A stretch of 64,000 bases of DNA from 39-52-133 sp035531075 (GCA_035531075.1 DATKTO010000038.1:124001-188000); one strand, 5' to 3'. Positions 16,845 to 26,279 are shown, counted from the stretch's first letter. Notes: generated from the letters alone by a model not told the origin. Numbers and translations are program-made.

Positions 16845-17612
16845 TCAATAATCGTAGTCCACAGTCAGCGGGGCGTGATCGCTGAAGCGCTGCTCCTTGT
16901 AGATACCTGTGGTTCGGGCTGTCGTCGCAATGTCGGGGGTTGCAATCTGGTAGTCGATGCGCCAGCCAACATCCTTGGCCCAGGCCTGGCCGCGGTTTGA
17001 CCACCAGGTATAGGCTTCCAGTTCCGGATGCAGTTTGCGGAACACGTCGACAAATCCCACCTCGTCAAATAGTTCGGTCAGCCAGGCGCGCTCTTCCGGC
17101 AGGAAGCCCGAGTTCTTTTTGTTGCCGCGCCAGTTCCTCAGGTCTTTTTCAGTGTGCGCGATATTCCAGTCGCCGCAGATCAGCACTTCGCGCCCGCTTG
17201 CATGCAGTTGCCGCAGATGCGGCATGAAGGCGGCCATGAAGTTGAATTTGACCGCCTGCCGTTCTTCGCCGCTCGACCCTGAAGGCAGATACAGCGAGAT
17301 CACGCTCAAGTTGCCAAACTGCGCCTCCAGATAGCGGCCTTCGCTGTCGAACTCGGCAATACCCAGACCCTCGATCACAGTGTCGGGTTTGCGTTTGCTG
17401 TAAATGCCAACGCCGCTATAGCCTTTCTTTTCCGCATAATGGAAATAGCCGTGATAGCCCTCAGGCGCTGACATCTCGGGCGTCATATCACCGGCCTGGG
17501 CCTTGAGTTCCTGCAGGCAGACGATGTCTGCGTTTTGCTGCTCCAGCCAGGGTAGCAGGCCCTTGGTAAAAGCCGATCGAATGCCGTTCAGGTTGATTGA
17601 AATTACGCGCAC
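16845..17612 (-). CDS. xthA: exodeoxyribonuclease III
   Basis: 255 residues from the GTG at 17612, matching the family. Motifs: VISINLNGIRSA at the N-terminus, IVCLQELKAQ with the metal-binding Glu near 32, YSGVGIYS near 66, CGDWNIAHTEKDL near 150 and FSDHAPLTVDY at the C-terminus with the catalytic Asp-His pair. It is an AP endonuclease and 3'-5' exonuclease of base-excision repair. An in-frame ATG at 17660 would add 16 residues outside the family alignment; GGAG 7 bases before the GTG supports the chosen start. Divergent from pyrE. Confidence 0.93.
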   Translation of the reverse strand: MRVISINLNGIRSAFTKGLLPWLEQQNADIVCLQELKAQAGDMTPEMSAPEGYHGYFHYAEKKGYSGVGIYSKRKPDTVIEGLGIAEFDSEGRYLEAQFGNLSVISLYLPSGSSGEERQAVKFNFMAAFMPHLRQLHASGREVLICGDWNIAHTEKDLRNWRGNKKNSGFLPEERAWLTELFDEVGFVDVFRKLHPELEAYTWWSNRGQAWAKDVGWRIDYQIATPDIATTARTTGIYKEQRFSDHAPLTVDYDY

Positions 17613-17677
17613 AAAAATTCTCCACTGTTTAAGCGCGCTATTATAATGTCGTTTGTTCAATTACTCGCCCTATTACC

Positions 17678-18340
17678 ATGCTGTCTTTCCGCCAGGACTT
17701 TATACGCTTCGCCATCGAACAAAAGGTGTTGTGTTTCGGAGAATTTAAAACCAAAGCCGGACGCATTTCACCTTACTTTTTTAATGCCGGACTGTTCAAC
17801 GATGGTGATTCGCTAAAACAGCTGACGCAGTTTTATGCACGGGCGATTATCGATGCGGGAATTCAGTTTGACATGATTTATGGTCCTGCCTACAAAGGCA
17901 TACCGCTTGCCGCCGGCACGGCTATTGCCCTGTCGGACATGGGACGCAACGTGCCGTATTGCTTCAACCGCAAGGAAGCCAAAGACCACGGCGAGGGCGG
18001 CAATACGGTGGGTGCAACCTTGCAGGGCAGGGTGCTGATTATTGATGACGTTATTTCTGCGGGTACATCCGTGCGCGAATCCATCGAGTTAATCAATGCC
18101 GCAGGGGCTACGCCCTCTGCCGTGGTAATCGCGCTGGACAGAATGGAACTTGGCCAGATTCCCAGAGAGCAAGGCGGTATTTCGGCGGTACAGGAGGTGC
18201 AGCGCAACAATCATATTCCCGTCATACCGATTGCCACTTTGGATGATCTGCTGGAGTATTTGCAGAACCAGCAGGGACTTGGGCAGAATTTACGTGCGGT
18301 GCAGTCTTATCGTGAGCAATATGGGGTAAAAAATGTTTAA
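17678..18340 (+). CDS. pyrE: orotate phosphoribosyltransferase
   Basis: 220 residues. FKTKAGRISPYFFNAGLF near 22-40 and the PRPP-binding motif VLIIDDVISAGTS near 119-131 identify PyrE. IYGPAYKGIPLA and CFNRKEAKDHGEGG are also characteristic. It converts orotate and PRPP to OMP in pyrimidine synthesis. TATAAT at 17642-17647 is a plausible -10 element. The stop overlaps the ATG of the following DUF4124 gene by eight bases. Confidence 0.95.
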   Translation: MLSFRQDFIRFAIEQKVLCFGEFKTKAGRISPYFFNAGLFNDGDSLKQLTQFYARAIIDAGIQFDMIYGPAYKGIPLAAGTAIALSDMGRNVPYCFNRKEAKDHGEGGNTVGATLQGRVLIIDDVISAGTSVRESIELINAAGATPSAVVIALDRMELGQIPREQGGISAVQEVQRNNHIPVIPIATLDDLLEYLQNQQGLGQNLRAVQSYREQYGVKNV

Positions 18341-18956
18341 ATCTAAGTTGTTAGCTATTGGTGTTGTAGTGTCCGTGGCGTATGGCATCAATGCCGAGGC
18401 CAAACTATACAAGTGGGTGGACGACAAGGGTACCACGCATTACGGCGAGGTGATTCCTCCGGAATATGCCAACAAGGACAGAGACTCGCTCGACAAGGCA
18501 GGACTCATACAAAAGCGCCCGGAAAAGATTGATCCTGCAGCACTCCGCGCCAAAGAGGAAGCCGAACAGAAAAGGAAGGTTGATAACCAGGCTTTGGTGG
18601 AGCAGCAACGACGCGACAACGCGCTGCTCAATACCTACAGTAATGAAAACGAAATTGATCTGGCGCGTGACCGCAGTTTGGTGCTGATTAACGCGCGTAT
18701 TGAAAGCAACAAAATGTTGCTTAAATCTTCCCAAAGCACTTTAGCCGATAACAACAAGGAAGCTGAAAGCCGCACCAAGGCAGGAAAGAAGATTCCTGCG
18801 TCCCTGACCAGGGACATTGCTCAGACGGAAGCAAGGGTCGCCAAATATCAAGCTGAATTAAGCAAGAGTGAGGAGGACTTGGTCGCGGTAAAGACGCGCT
18901 TCGAGAGTGAAAAAGAGCTCTACAGGAAGCTAAAAGGCAGCGCAGGCAAAAAGTAA
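18333..18956 (+). CDS. DUF4124-domain exported protein
   Basis: 207 residues. A signal peptide (about 1-23) is followed by the DUF4124 core AKLYKWVDDKGTTHYGEVIPPE near 23-45, a small beta domain common in proteobacterial envelope proteins. From about residue 70 the sequence is highly charged and rich in Glu, Lys, Arg and Gln with a heptad look, so a long coiled coil is likely. The function of the family is not known. The start overlaps pyrE, implying translational coupling, though the pathway link is unclear. Confidence 0.82.
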   Translation: MFKSKLLAIGVVVSVAYGINAEAKLYKWVDDKGTTHYGEVIPPEYANKDRDSLDKAGLIQKRPEKIDPAALRAKEEAEQKRKVDNQALVEQQRRDNALLNTYSNENEIDLARDRSLVLINARIESNKMLLKSSQSTLADNNKEAESRTKAGKKIPASLTRDIAQTEARVAKYQAELSKSEEDLVAVKTRFESEKELYRKLKGSAGKK

Positions 18957-19021
18957 GTTGTTAACGGCCTTGCCGGCGGCACCGTTATAGACTGAAAACG
19001 CCTCTGAAACCTGGGGATTAG

Positions 19022-19906
19022 TTATGCCTGCATCAGGCGGCGCAACGCTTCATGGTATTTATCCGAGGTCTTCTGCAATATTGCGGCTGGCACCTGCGGC
19101 GCTGGAGGCTGCTTGTTCCAGCCCGAAGCCTCCAGCCAGTCCCGCACAAACTGCTTGTCAAAGCTTGGCGGATTGCTGCCCACCCGATATTCTTCAGCCG
19201 GCCAGAAGCGCGAAGAATCTGGCGTCAGTGCTTCATCAATCAGGTACATTTTGCCGGACTCATCGACACCGAATTCAAATTTGGTATCTGCAATGATGAT
19301 GCCTTTGGTCGCCGCGTATGCCGCTGCCTGGCTATACAGAGCGAGTGACGCCCCACGTACCTCTTCAGCGCGCGCGGCACCCAGCAATTTTACCACCTGC
19401 TCAAACGAAATATTCTCGTCATGCTCGCCAACGGCCGCCTTGGTTGACGGCGTAAACAGCGGCTGCGGCAACTGCTGTGCCTCCTGCAAACCGGCAGGCA
19501 GCTTGATGCCGCATACTGAACCGGATTTTTTGTATTCTTTCCAGCCCGATCCCACCAGATAACCGCGCACGATCGCCTCGATAGGCAGTGCCTTAAGCCG
19601 CTTGACGACAAAAGCCCGGCCCTTGATCTGCGCGCGATCAGCATCTGTTTTAACCACTTCTTCAGGCGCAATCCCGGACAAATGATTCGCAATGACATGT
19701 CCCAGTTTCTCGAACCAGAAATTGGATAGTGTGGTCAGCACCTGGCCCTTGCCCGGAACCGGGTTGGGTAGGATCACGTCGAATGCAGACAGACGGTCTG
19801 TCTGCACAATCAGCAGATGCTGCTCGTCCACTGCGTACAGATCCCTCACCTTGCCGCGATGCAGCAATTTCAAACTGCTTAAATTGGATTCATGTAGTGC
19901 GGACAT
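19022..19906 (-). CDS. purC: phosphoribosylaminoimidazole-succinocarboxamide synthase
   Basis: 294 residues, the longer form usual in betaproteobacteria. Landmarks: LLHRGKVRDLYAVDEQHLLIVQTDRLSAFD at the start, EAIVRGYLVGSGWKEYKKSG near 110-130 and IADTKFEFGVDE near 205-216. It ligates aspartate to CAIR in purine synthesis. The gene follows fbp on the - strand, separated by the fbp terminator and an unusual inverted repeat at 19933-19999. Confidence 0.95.
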   Translation of the reverse strand: MSALHESNLSSLKLLHRGKVRDLYAVDEQHLLIVQTDRLSAFDVILPNPVPGKGQVLTTLSNFWFEKLGHVIANHLSGIAPEEVVKTDADRAQIKGRAFVVKRLKALPIEAIVRGYLVGSGWKEYKKSGSVCGIKLPAGLQEAQQLPQPLFTPSTKAAVGEHDENISFEQVVKLLGAARAEEVRGASLALYSQAAAYAATKGIIIADTKFEFGVDESGKMYLIDEALTPDSSRFWPAEEYRVGSNPPSFDKQFVRDWLEASGWNKQPPAPQVPAAILQKTSDKYHEALRRLMQA

Positions 19907-19932
19907 ATGCGTTCTTTCATTTCAACTGGATG

Positions 19933-19999
19933 TCTTTAAAAGCCCAATAATGATCACTTACGGAAAGCCGAACAATGATCCTTACTGGGCTTTAAAAGA
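19933..19999. repeat. 24-bp imperfect inverted repeat upstream of purC
   Basis: Left arm 19933-19956 and right arm 19976-19999 match at 21 of 24 positions as inverted complements, around a 19-base loop. The arms also carry a near-direct repeat, AATGATCACTTAC and AATGATCCTTAC. No U-tract follows in either direction, so it is not an ordinary terminator. It could be a regulatory hairpin in the purC leader, a paired operator or the remains of a small mobile element. Confidence 0.6.
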
Positions 20000-20009
20000 T
20001 ACCCTTTAG

Positions 20010-20038
20010 GCAAAAATGGCGACCTGTACGGTCGCCAT
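20010..20038 (-). terminator. intrinsic terminator after fbp
   Basis: ATGGCGACC (20016-20024) pairs with GGTCGCCAT (20030-20038), 5-base loop. Read on the - strand it begins 7 bases after fbp and is followed by TTTTTG. Confidence 0.8.
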
Positions 20039-20044
20039 CCTGAT

Positions 20045-21049
20045 TTACATACCTTTGTGGTAGCCAACTACGCGTTCGACTTCGTTTTTGGAACCAAGGA
20101 TAACCGGCACGCGCTGGTGCAAGCCTGTAGGCTGCACTTCCATAATGCGCTCGCGCCCGGTGGAACACATGCCGCCTGCCTGTTCAACGATGAAGGACAT
20201 CGGATTGGCTTCATACAGGATGCGCAGCTTGCCTGCCTTGCCGGCTTCCTTGGTGTCGAACGGGTACATGAAGATGCCGCCGCGCGTGAGGATGCGGTGT
20301 ACTTCCGCAACCATCGATGCCACCCAGCGCATGTTGAAGTTTTTCTCACGCCCACCCGCAGTCTTGCCTTTTACACATTCGTCCACATAACGCTGCACCG
20401 GGGCTTCCCAGTAGCGCTGGTTGGACATGTTGATGGCAAATTCCTGTGTATCTGCAGGAATCGTCATCTTTGGATGGGTCAGCATGAACTCGCCGATATC
20501 GTTATCCAGCGTGAAACCATTCACGCCCTGGCCGGTGGTGATCACCAGCATGGTGGAGGGACCGTACAGCGCATAGCCTGCACATACCTGCTTGGTGCCG
20601 GGTTGCAGGAAGTCTGCAGCAACCGGATTGGTCACGCCTTCAGGACAACGCAGAATCGAGAAGATGGTGCCAACTGAAATATTCACGTCGATGTTGGATG
20701 AACCATCCAGCGGATCGAAGGTGAGCAAATATTTACCTCGCGGGTATTGTGCAGGAATGGAATAAATATCATCCATTTCTTCCGATGCCATCGCGGTAAG
20801 GTGGCCGCTCCACTCGTTGGCCTTGATGAAAATTTCGTTGGTGATGATGTCGAGTTTCTTCTGGGTTTCGCCCTGAATGTTTTCGCTGTCGGCACTTCCC
20901 AGCACGCCGATCAGCGCGCCTTTGTTGACGCTATGGGCAATTTGTTTGCATGCCATGATGATGTCGCTCAGCAGGCCGGTAAATTCGCCGGTCGCGCCTG
21001 GAACATGCCGTTGTTCTTCAATGATAAATTGCACCAGATTCTTGCTCAT
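20045..21049 (-). CDS. fbp: fructose-1,6-bisphosphatase class I
   Basis: 334 residues. FDPLDGSSNIDVNISVGTIF near 110-130 is the metal-binding signature, with MASEEMDDIYSI upstream supplying acidic ligands and MYPFDTKEAGKAGKLRILYEANPM near 260 the substrate region. It dephosphorylates fructose-1,6-bisphosphate for gluconeogenesis and the Calvin cycle. GAGGAAAGAG precedes the ATG. It stands between its own terminator and that of fba, so it is transcribed separately. Confidence 0.95.
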   Translation of the reverse strand: MSKNLVQFIIEEQRHVPGATGEFTGLLSDIIMACKQIAHSVNKGALIGVLGSADSENIQGETQKKLDIITNEIFIKANEWSGHLTAMASEEMDDIYSIPAQYPRGKYLLTFDPLDGSSNIDVNISVGTIFSILRCPEGVTNPVAADFLQPGTKQVCAGYALYGPSTMLVITTGQGVNGFTLDNDIGEFMLTHPKMTIPADTQEFAINMSNQRYWEAPVQRYVDECVKGKTAGGREKNFNMRWVASMVAEVHRILTRGGIFMYPFDTKEAGKAGKLRILYEANPMSFIVEQAGGMCSTGRERIMEVQPTGLHQRVPVILGSKNEVERVVGYHKGM

Positions 21050-21163
21050 CTTGCTCTTTCCTCTATATATTTAACTGCACAAACGGCGAATTTTACCCGT
21101 TTTTGCGGCAGCTCTCCATCTTAAGCTGGGGTACTGCGCCAAGCCCATGATATTACAATAATA

Positions 21164-21192
21164 AAAAGAGGCGGCCCGCAGACCGCCTCTTT
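21164..21192 (-). terminator. intrinsic terminator after fba
   Basis: AAAGAGGCGG (21165-21174) and CCGCCTCTTT (21183-21192) form a perfect 10-bp stem with an 8-base loop, 21 bases past fba, with TTTTTATTATT on the - strand. Confidence 0.88.
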
Positions 21193-21212
21193 GCTTCAAG
21201 CATTTAAACGTT

Positions 21213-22277
21213 TTACTTTACGATCGCTTTCAGTTCACCCTTGGCATAGCGATTTGCCATCGCCTCCAGTGAAATCGGCTTGATCTTGCCAGCCTGACCC
21301 GCAGAACCGAAGGCTTCGTAGCGTGCCTTGCAGATCGCGCGCATCGCCTTGGTGGTTTCTGCCAGGAACTTGCGTGGATCGAAGTCCTTTGGATTCTCAG
21401 CCAGGTAGCGACGAGTTGCGCCAGTGGAAGCCATGCGCAGGTCGGTATCGATGTTCACCTTGCGCACGCCGTGCTTGATGCCTTCAACGATTTCGGAAAC
21501 CGGCACGCCGTAAGTTTGCGGCATCGCGCCACCGAACTTGTTGATGACTTCCAGCCATTCTTGCGGCACGGATGAAGAACCATGCATCACCAGGTGGGTG
21601 TTGGGGATGCGTGCGTGGATTTCCTTGATGCGGCTAATCGCCAGGGTGTCGCCTGTGGGCGGCTTGGTGAACTTGTACGCGCCGTGCGAGGTGCCGATCG
21701 CAATCGCCAATGCGTCAACCTGGGTCAGCTTGACGAATTCTGCAGCTTCGTTAGGGTCGGTCAGCAGCTGGTCGTGGCTCAGCACGCCCTCCGCGCCGTG
21801 GCCGTCTTCCTTTTCGCCGTGGCCTGATTCCAGTGAACCCAGGCAACCCAATTCGCCTTCAACGGATACGCCTACTGCGTGCGACATCTGAACCACTTTG
21901 CGCGAAACATCCACGTTATATTCAAACGAAGATGGGGTCTTGCCGTCGGTCATCAGTGAACCGTCCATCATCACACTGGAGAAACCGGAACGGATGGCAT
22001 TGATACAGACCGCTTCTGAAGCGCCGTGATCCTGGTGCATAACAACCGGGATATGCGGATACATTTCCACTGCCGCCTCGATGAGGTGGCGCAGGAAAGG
22101 CTCGCCCGCGTATTTACGCGCGCCAGCTGAACCTTGCATGATTACCGGGCTGTTGCACTCATCAGCCGCTTCCATAATCGCCTTGACCTGTTCCAGGTTG
22201 TTGACGTTGAACGCGGGCAGGCCGTAGCCGTTTTCTGCTGCGTGATCCAGCAATTGACGCAATGATACGAGAGCCAT
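21213..22277 (-). CDS. fba: fructose-bisphosphate aldolase class II
   Basis: 354 residues. Class II metal sites are visible: VVMHQDHGAS near 78-88, a Gly-rich stretch with GHGEKEDGHGAEG (loop insertion typical of the Calvin-cycle CbbA branch) near 153-165, GTSHGAYKF near 198 and HGSSSVPQEW near 233. It condenses triose phosphates to fructose-1,6-bisphosphate, serving glycolysis, gluconeogenesis and CO2 fixation. The 210-base gap upstream to pyk could hold its own promoter; I see no clear one. A strong terminator follows. Confidence 0.95.
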   Translation of the reverse strand: MALVSLRQLLDHAAENGYGLPAFNVNNLEQVKAIMEAADECNSPVIMQGSAGARKYAGEPFLRHLIEAAVEMYPHIPVVMHQDHGASEAVCINAIRSGFSSVMMDGSLMTDGKTPSSFEYNVDVSRKVVQMSHAVGVSVEGELGCLGSLESGHGEKEDGHGAEGVLSHDQLLTDPNEAAEFVKLTQVDALAIAIGTSHGAYKFTKPPTGDTLAISRIKEIHARIPNTHLVMHGSSSVPQEWLEVINKFGGAMPQTYGVPVSEIVEGIKHGVRKVNIDTDLRMASTGATRRYLAENPKDFDPRKFLAETTKAMRAICKARYEAFGSAGQAGKIKPISLEAMANRYAKGELKAIVK

Positions 22278-22487
22278 TTCTTTCTCCTAACTAATTAAAT
22301 AAAATTCAATGAACCTGTGGGTAACCGTCAAATCAAACCGTGCTTTTTTGCTTTCCTGTATTCCTGTTGGGCGAAACCTGTGGAGTCCTAGTCACCATAC
22401 ACCAAGATCTGAAATTCGGGCTACTGGCATTAGCCACAAGCTTTAATCTTCAAAGTGTACGATTAAACCAGTAAAAGGTTCAACCCT

Positions 22488-23927
22488 TCAGTGCTTGCGG
22501 TGATCGCCTATGCGCACAATCTTCATCGTATTGGTGTGCCCAGCCTTGCCTATGGCTTCACCTATAGTCATCACGACCATATCTCCTTCTGTTACCAGCC
22601 CTAAGCGTATCAACTCGTCCTCTGCTGCACGCAATACTTCTGATGGGAATTCGGATTCAATGTTAAAGGCGATAGGGTGCACACCGCTAAACAGGGTTAC
22701 TTTGCTCAGTGTAGATTCGGTCGGCGTTAATGCAAAGATTGGTACGCCGGCATTCATCCGCGACATCCACAGCGTCGTCGATCCTGATTGTGTAAGTGCC
22801 ACGATCGCCTTAACCTTGAAATGCGAAGCGGCATATAGCGCAGCCATGGCAATAGACTGGTCGATACGGCTGAATTTGCTGTGCGTCAAGCGCCTGTCCG
22901 CATCGCTTTCTTCAATTTCTTTTTCGGCTTGCATGCAGATGCGAACCATCGCCTGTATGGTTTCTACCGGATAGTCGCCCACTGCTGTTTCTGCCGACAG
23001 CATGACTGCATCTGTTCCATCCAGCACTGCATTTGCAACGTCAGATACTTCCGCACGTGTCGGAATCGGATTGGTAATCATCGATTCCATCATTTGCGTG
23101 GCGGTTATCACCAGCTTGTTGCGCGCACGCGCCATTCTGATCATGCGTTTCTGCAAACCAGGCACCGCCGCGTCACCGACTTCTACGGACAAATCGCCGC
23201 GCGCCACCATAATGGCATCCGACGCATCGATAATCTCGCCCAGCACCGGGATGGCTTCCGCACGCTCAATTTTAGCCATCAGCAGGCTCTTGCCGCCCGC
23301 TGCGTGCATCAGCTCGCGTGCCAATTTCATGTCGTCAGCTGAACGCGGGAAAGAAACGGCCAGATAGTCAGCCTTGATGAGTGCAGCCGTCTTGATATCT
23401 TCCTTGTCTTTATCGGTCAATGCCGGTGCAGTCAAGCCCCCGCCTTTACGATTAATACCTTTGTTGTTAGACAGGACACCGCCACGCACCACCTTGCAAA
23501 TAACCTGACTGCCCTTCACTTCGGTCACATGGAATTCAAGCATGCCGTCATTTAACAGCAATACTGTGCCGCTGCTGACATCTTTTGGTAGCTCCTTGTA
23601 ATCCAGACCGACGCGTTCCTGGTTGCCCAATGCTGTCCATTCTGCGTCCAGTACGAAAGTGTCACCGGGGTTCAGAAGAATCTTGTCATTCTCGAATTTG
23701 CTGACACGGATTTTAGGGCCTTGCAGATCGGCCAGTATACCTACCGTACGGCCGCACGCCGCTGCTGCTGCACGCACTCTGTTGGCACGATCCACGTGAT
23801 CTTGTGCCTTGCCATGCGAAAAATTCATGCGCACTACGTCTACACCCGCACCAATCAAGGCTTCCAGTGCTTTTTGCGTGTCCGAAGCAGGACCCAGGGT
23901 TGCTACTATTTTTGTTCTACGTAACAT
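22488..23927 (-). CDS. pyk: pyruvate kinase
   Basis: 479 residues. RRTKIVATLGPAS at the start, VRMNFSHG near 33-40, MAKIERAEAI near 218-227, the signature IMVARGDLSVEVG near 239-251 and ATQMMESMI near 275 identify it. It converts PEP and ADP to pyruvate and ATP. It lies 51 bases after pgk in the leftward carbon block, a position common in autotrophic betaproteobacteria. Confidence 0.96.
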   Translation of the reverse strand: MLRRTKIVATLGPASDTQKALEALIGAGVDVVRMNFSHGKAQDHVDRANRVRAAAAACGRTVGILADLQGPKIRVSKFENDKILLNPGDTFVLDAEWTALGNQERVGLDYKELPKDVSSGTVLLLNDGMLEFHVTEVKGSQVICKVVRGGVLSNNKGINRKGGGLTAPALTDKDKEDIKTAALIKADYLAVSFPRSADDMKLARELMHAAGGKSLLMAKIERAEAIPVLGEIIDASDAIMVARGDLSVEVGDAAVPGLQKRMIRMARARNKLVITATQMMESMITNPIPTRAEVSDVANAVLDGTDAVMLSAETAVGDYPVETIQAMVRICMQAEKEIEESDADRRLTHSKFSRIDQSIAMAALYAASHFKVKAIVALTQSGSTTLWMSRMNAGVPIFALTPTESTLSKVTLFSGVHPIAFNIESEFPSEVLRAAEDELIRLGLVTEGDMVVMTIGEAIGKAGHTNTMKIVRIGDHRKH

Positions 23928-23978
23928 GTTTTATTTTTAGTGATTATATTGCCCCGCAGCAAGTGCCGCGGGTGGGGA

Positions 23979-25175
23979 TTACTTGGCTGCGCGCTGCTCC
24001 AGAATTTCTACTGCTGGCAATTTCTTGCCTTCGAGAAACTCGAGGAATGCACCACCTGCCGTGGAGATGTAGGACACCTTGTCGAAAATATCGTACTTCT
24101 GAATTGCAGCGATGGTGTCGCCACCGCCAGCCAGAGTAAACGCTTTGGTTTCAGCGATAGCCATTGCAATTTTCTTGGTGCCTTCACCGAACTGATCAAA
24201 CTCAAACACGCCGACTGGACCGTTCCATACTACAGTGCCAGCTTTCATGATGATGTCGACGATATCTTGTGCAGACTTGGGGCCTATGTCGAAAATCATC
24301 TCGTCGTCGGCCACGTCATTGGCCGATTTCAAAATCGCCGGGGTATTTTCATTACCGGCCACAAAAGGCGCTTGTTTGCCAACGACAACATCGCTGGCAA
24401 TTGGAATGCTTGCGCCACGTGCCTTCATTTTGGTCAGCAGTGCTTGAGCAGTTGGTACCAGATCGTTTTCGCACAGAGATTTGCCGACAGGGTGTCCAGT
24501 TGCCTTAAGGAAGGTATTGGCAATTCCGCCACCGACAACCATTTGATCGACTTTTTCTGACAGGCTTTCCAGCACAGTCAGTTTTGTGGATACCTTTGAA
24601 CCGCCCACGATGGCAACCATAGGGCGTGCCGGGTTCAGCAATGCTTTGGTCAATGCTTCCAGTTCTTCTGTCAGCAATACACCAGCGGCAGCAATCGGTG
24701 CGAATTTGGCAACGCCATGGGTAGAAGCTTCCGCACGGTGAGCGGTACCAAATGCATCCATTACGAACACATCGCACAATGCGGCATATTTCTTGGATGT
24801 ATCATCAGCACTCTTCTTTTCGCCCTTGTTGAAGCGACAATTCTCCAGCAATACCAACTCGCCTTCGGCAACAGTAAAGCCACCGTCCACCCAGTCCTTG
24901 ATCAAACGAACTGGCTTGCCCAATTTTGCGGAAATAACATCAGCAACCGGTTTCAGTGAGTTTTCTTCTGAATAAACACCTTCTTCGGGACGCCCCAGGT
25001 GGGAGGTCACCATAACGCGCGCACCGGCCTTAAGCGCGAAATTGATCGTGGCCATTGAGGCTGTAATACGTGCATCAGATGTAACTTTGCCGTCTTTGAC
25101 GGGCACATTGAGATCCGAGCGGATCAGGACACGTTTGCCCTTCAGATCCAGGTCGGTCATTTTAATAACGGACAT
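23979..25175 (-). CDS. pgk: phosphoglycerate kinase
   Basis: 398 residues. VLIRSDLNVPVKDG near 15-28, TSHLGRPEEG near 57-66, AVSFPR-like KYAALCDVFVMDAFGTAHR near 108-126 and the C-terminal nucleotide loop AGGGDTIAAI near 350-360 are PGK hallmarks. It interconverts 1,3-bisphosphoglycerate and 3-phosphoglycerate. It follows gap after an intrinsic terminator (25203-25232), so its level may be set lower than gap or it may have its own start. Confidence 0.96.
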   Translation of the reverse strand: MSVIKMTDLDLKGKRVLIRSDLNVPVKDGKVTSDARITASMATINFALKAGARVMVTSHLGRPEEGVYSEENSLKPVADVISAKLGKPVRLIKDWVDGGFTVAEGELVLLENCRFNKGEKKSADDTSKKYAALCDVFVMDAFGTAHRAEASTHGVAKFAPIAAAGVLLTEELEALTKALLNPARPMVAIVGGSKVSTKLTVLESLSEKVDQMVVGGGIANTFLKATGHPVGKSLCENDLVPTAQALLTKMKARGASIPIASDVVVGKQAPFVAGNENTPAILKSANDVADDEMIFDIGPKSAQDIVDIIMKAGTVVWNGPVGVFEFDQFGEGTKKIAMAIAETKAFTLAGGGDTIAAIQKYDIFDKVSYISTAGGAFLEFLEGKKLPAVEILEQRAAK

Positions 25176-25202
25176 GCTTCTTTCCTTTACGCAGACTACA
25201 AA

Positions 25203-25232
25203 GAGAAAAGGGCTGACTAAGCGTCAGCCCTT
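25203..25232 (-). terminator. intrinsic terminator between gap and pgk
   Basis: AAGGGCTGAC (25208-25217) pairs with GTCAGCCCTT (25223-25232), perfect 10-bp stem with a 5-base loop, followed on the - strand by TTTTCTCTTTG, 15 bases past gap. Confidence 0.8.
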
Positions 25233-25246
25233 GATACTGTTACAAC

Positions 25247-26248
25247 TTATTTTGCGATGTGGGAAACCATGCGCATCATGTTGCAGGTATATCCATATTC
25301 ATTATCGTACCAAGCCACAACCTTGACGAAGGTCGGATCAAGCGCGATACCGGCTTCAGCATCGAACACTGAAGGGCAGGTATAGCCACGAAAATCTGTG
25401 GAAACAACTTTCTCGGTGGTATATCCCAGCACACCTTTCAGAGGACCGTTTTCCGAAGCAGCTTTCATCGCCGCACAGATTTCATCATAAGTCGCTGGCT
25501 TGCTCAATTCTACAGTCAGATCGACTACAGATACGTCCGAGGTTGGTACGCGGAATGCCATACCGGTGAGCTTCTTGTTCAGTTCAGGGATAACAACGCC
25601 GACAGCCTTGGCAGCACCCGTTGAAGATGGAATGATATTTTCCAGGATACCGCGACCGCCGCGCCAGTCTTTGTTGGATGGACCGTCTACAGTCTTTTGC
25701 GTAGCAGTCGCTGCATGCACGGTAGTCATCAGGCCGCGCTTGATGCCCCAGGTATCGTTCAATACTTTGGCAACTGGAGCCAGGGCATTAGTTGTGCAAG
25801 AAGCAGCGGACACAATTTTCTCGCCCTTATAGGTTGTGTGGTTTACACCGTACACAAACATTGGCGTGTCATCTTTTGACGGAGCAGATTGAACGACTTT
25901 CTTCGCACCCGCATCAATGTGAGCCTGGCATGTTTCTTTGGTCAGGAAGAAGCCGGTACATTCGATGACGATATCAACACCAACTTCTTTCCAGTTTAAT
26001 TTTGCCGGATCGCGTTCAGCAGTCAGGCGAATTTTCTTGCCATTAACAACCAAGTCTTTACCCGATACTTCTACTTTACCATTGAAACGTCCATGCACAG
26101 AGTCGTAACTCAGCATGTAAGCCAAGTAGTCAGGCTCAAGCAGGTCATTGATTGCCACGACTTCGATTTCAGGGAAATCTTTTGTTGCTGCACGGAATGC
26201 CATACGGCCGATACGGCCAAAACCATTGATACCAACTTTGATAGTCAT
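25247..26248 (-). CDS. gap: glyceraldehyde-3-phosphate dehydrogenase, type I
   Basis: 333 residues. GINGFGRIGR at 7-16 binds the cofactor, with INDL near 33-36 as in NAD-preferring enzymes, and the active-site Cys is Cys151 in SAASCTTNALAP. It interconverts glyceraldehyde-3-phosphate and 1,3-bisphosphoglycerate. It lies 31 bases after tkt and is followed by a terminator. In Calvin-cycle organisms this copy serves both fixation and glycolysis. Confidence 0.96.
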   Translation of the reverse strand: MTIKVGINGFGRIGRMAFRAATKDFPEIEVVAINDLLEPDYLAYMLSYDSVHGRFNGKVEVSGKDLVVNGKKIRLTAERDPAKLNWKEVGVDIVIECTGFFLTKETCQAHIDAGAKKVVQSAPSKDDTPMFVYGVNHTTYKGEKIVSAASCTTNALAPVAKVLNDTWGIKRGLMTTVHAATATQKTVDGPSNKDWRGGRGILENIIPSSTGAAKAVGVVIPELNKKLTGMAFRVPTSDVSVVDLTVELSKPATYDEICAAMKAASENGPLKGVLGYTTEKVVSTDFRGYTCPSVFDAEAGIALDPTFVKVVAWYDNEYGYTCNMMRMVSHIAK

Positions 26249-26279
26249 TCTTGAGATCTCCAGTTAATTATTTAAAATT

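Noticed and set aside
18957..19021. Possible terminator between the DUF4124 gene and purC
   Set aside because: TAACGG/CCGTTA arms can pair around a GC-rich loop, but no T-run follows in either direction at a suitable distance.
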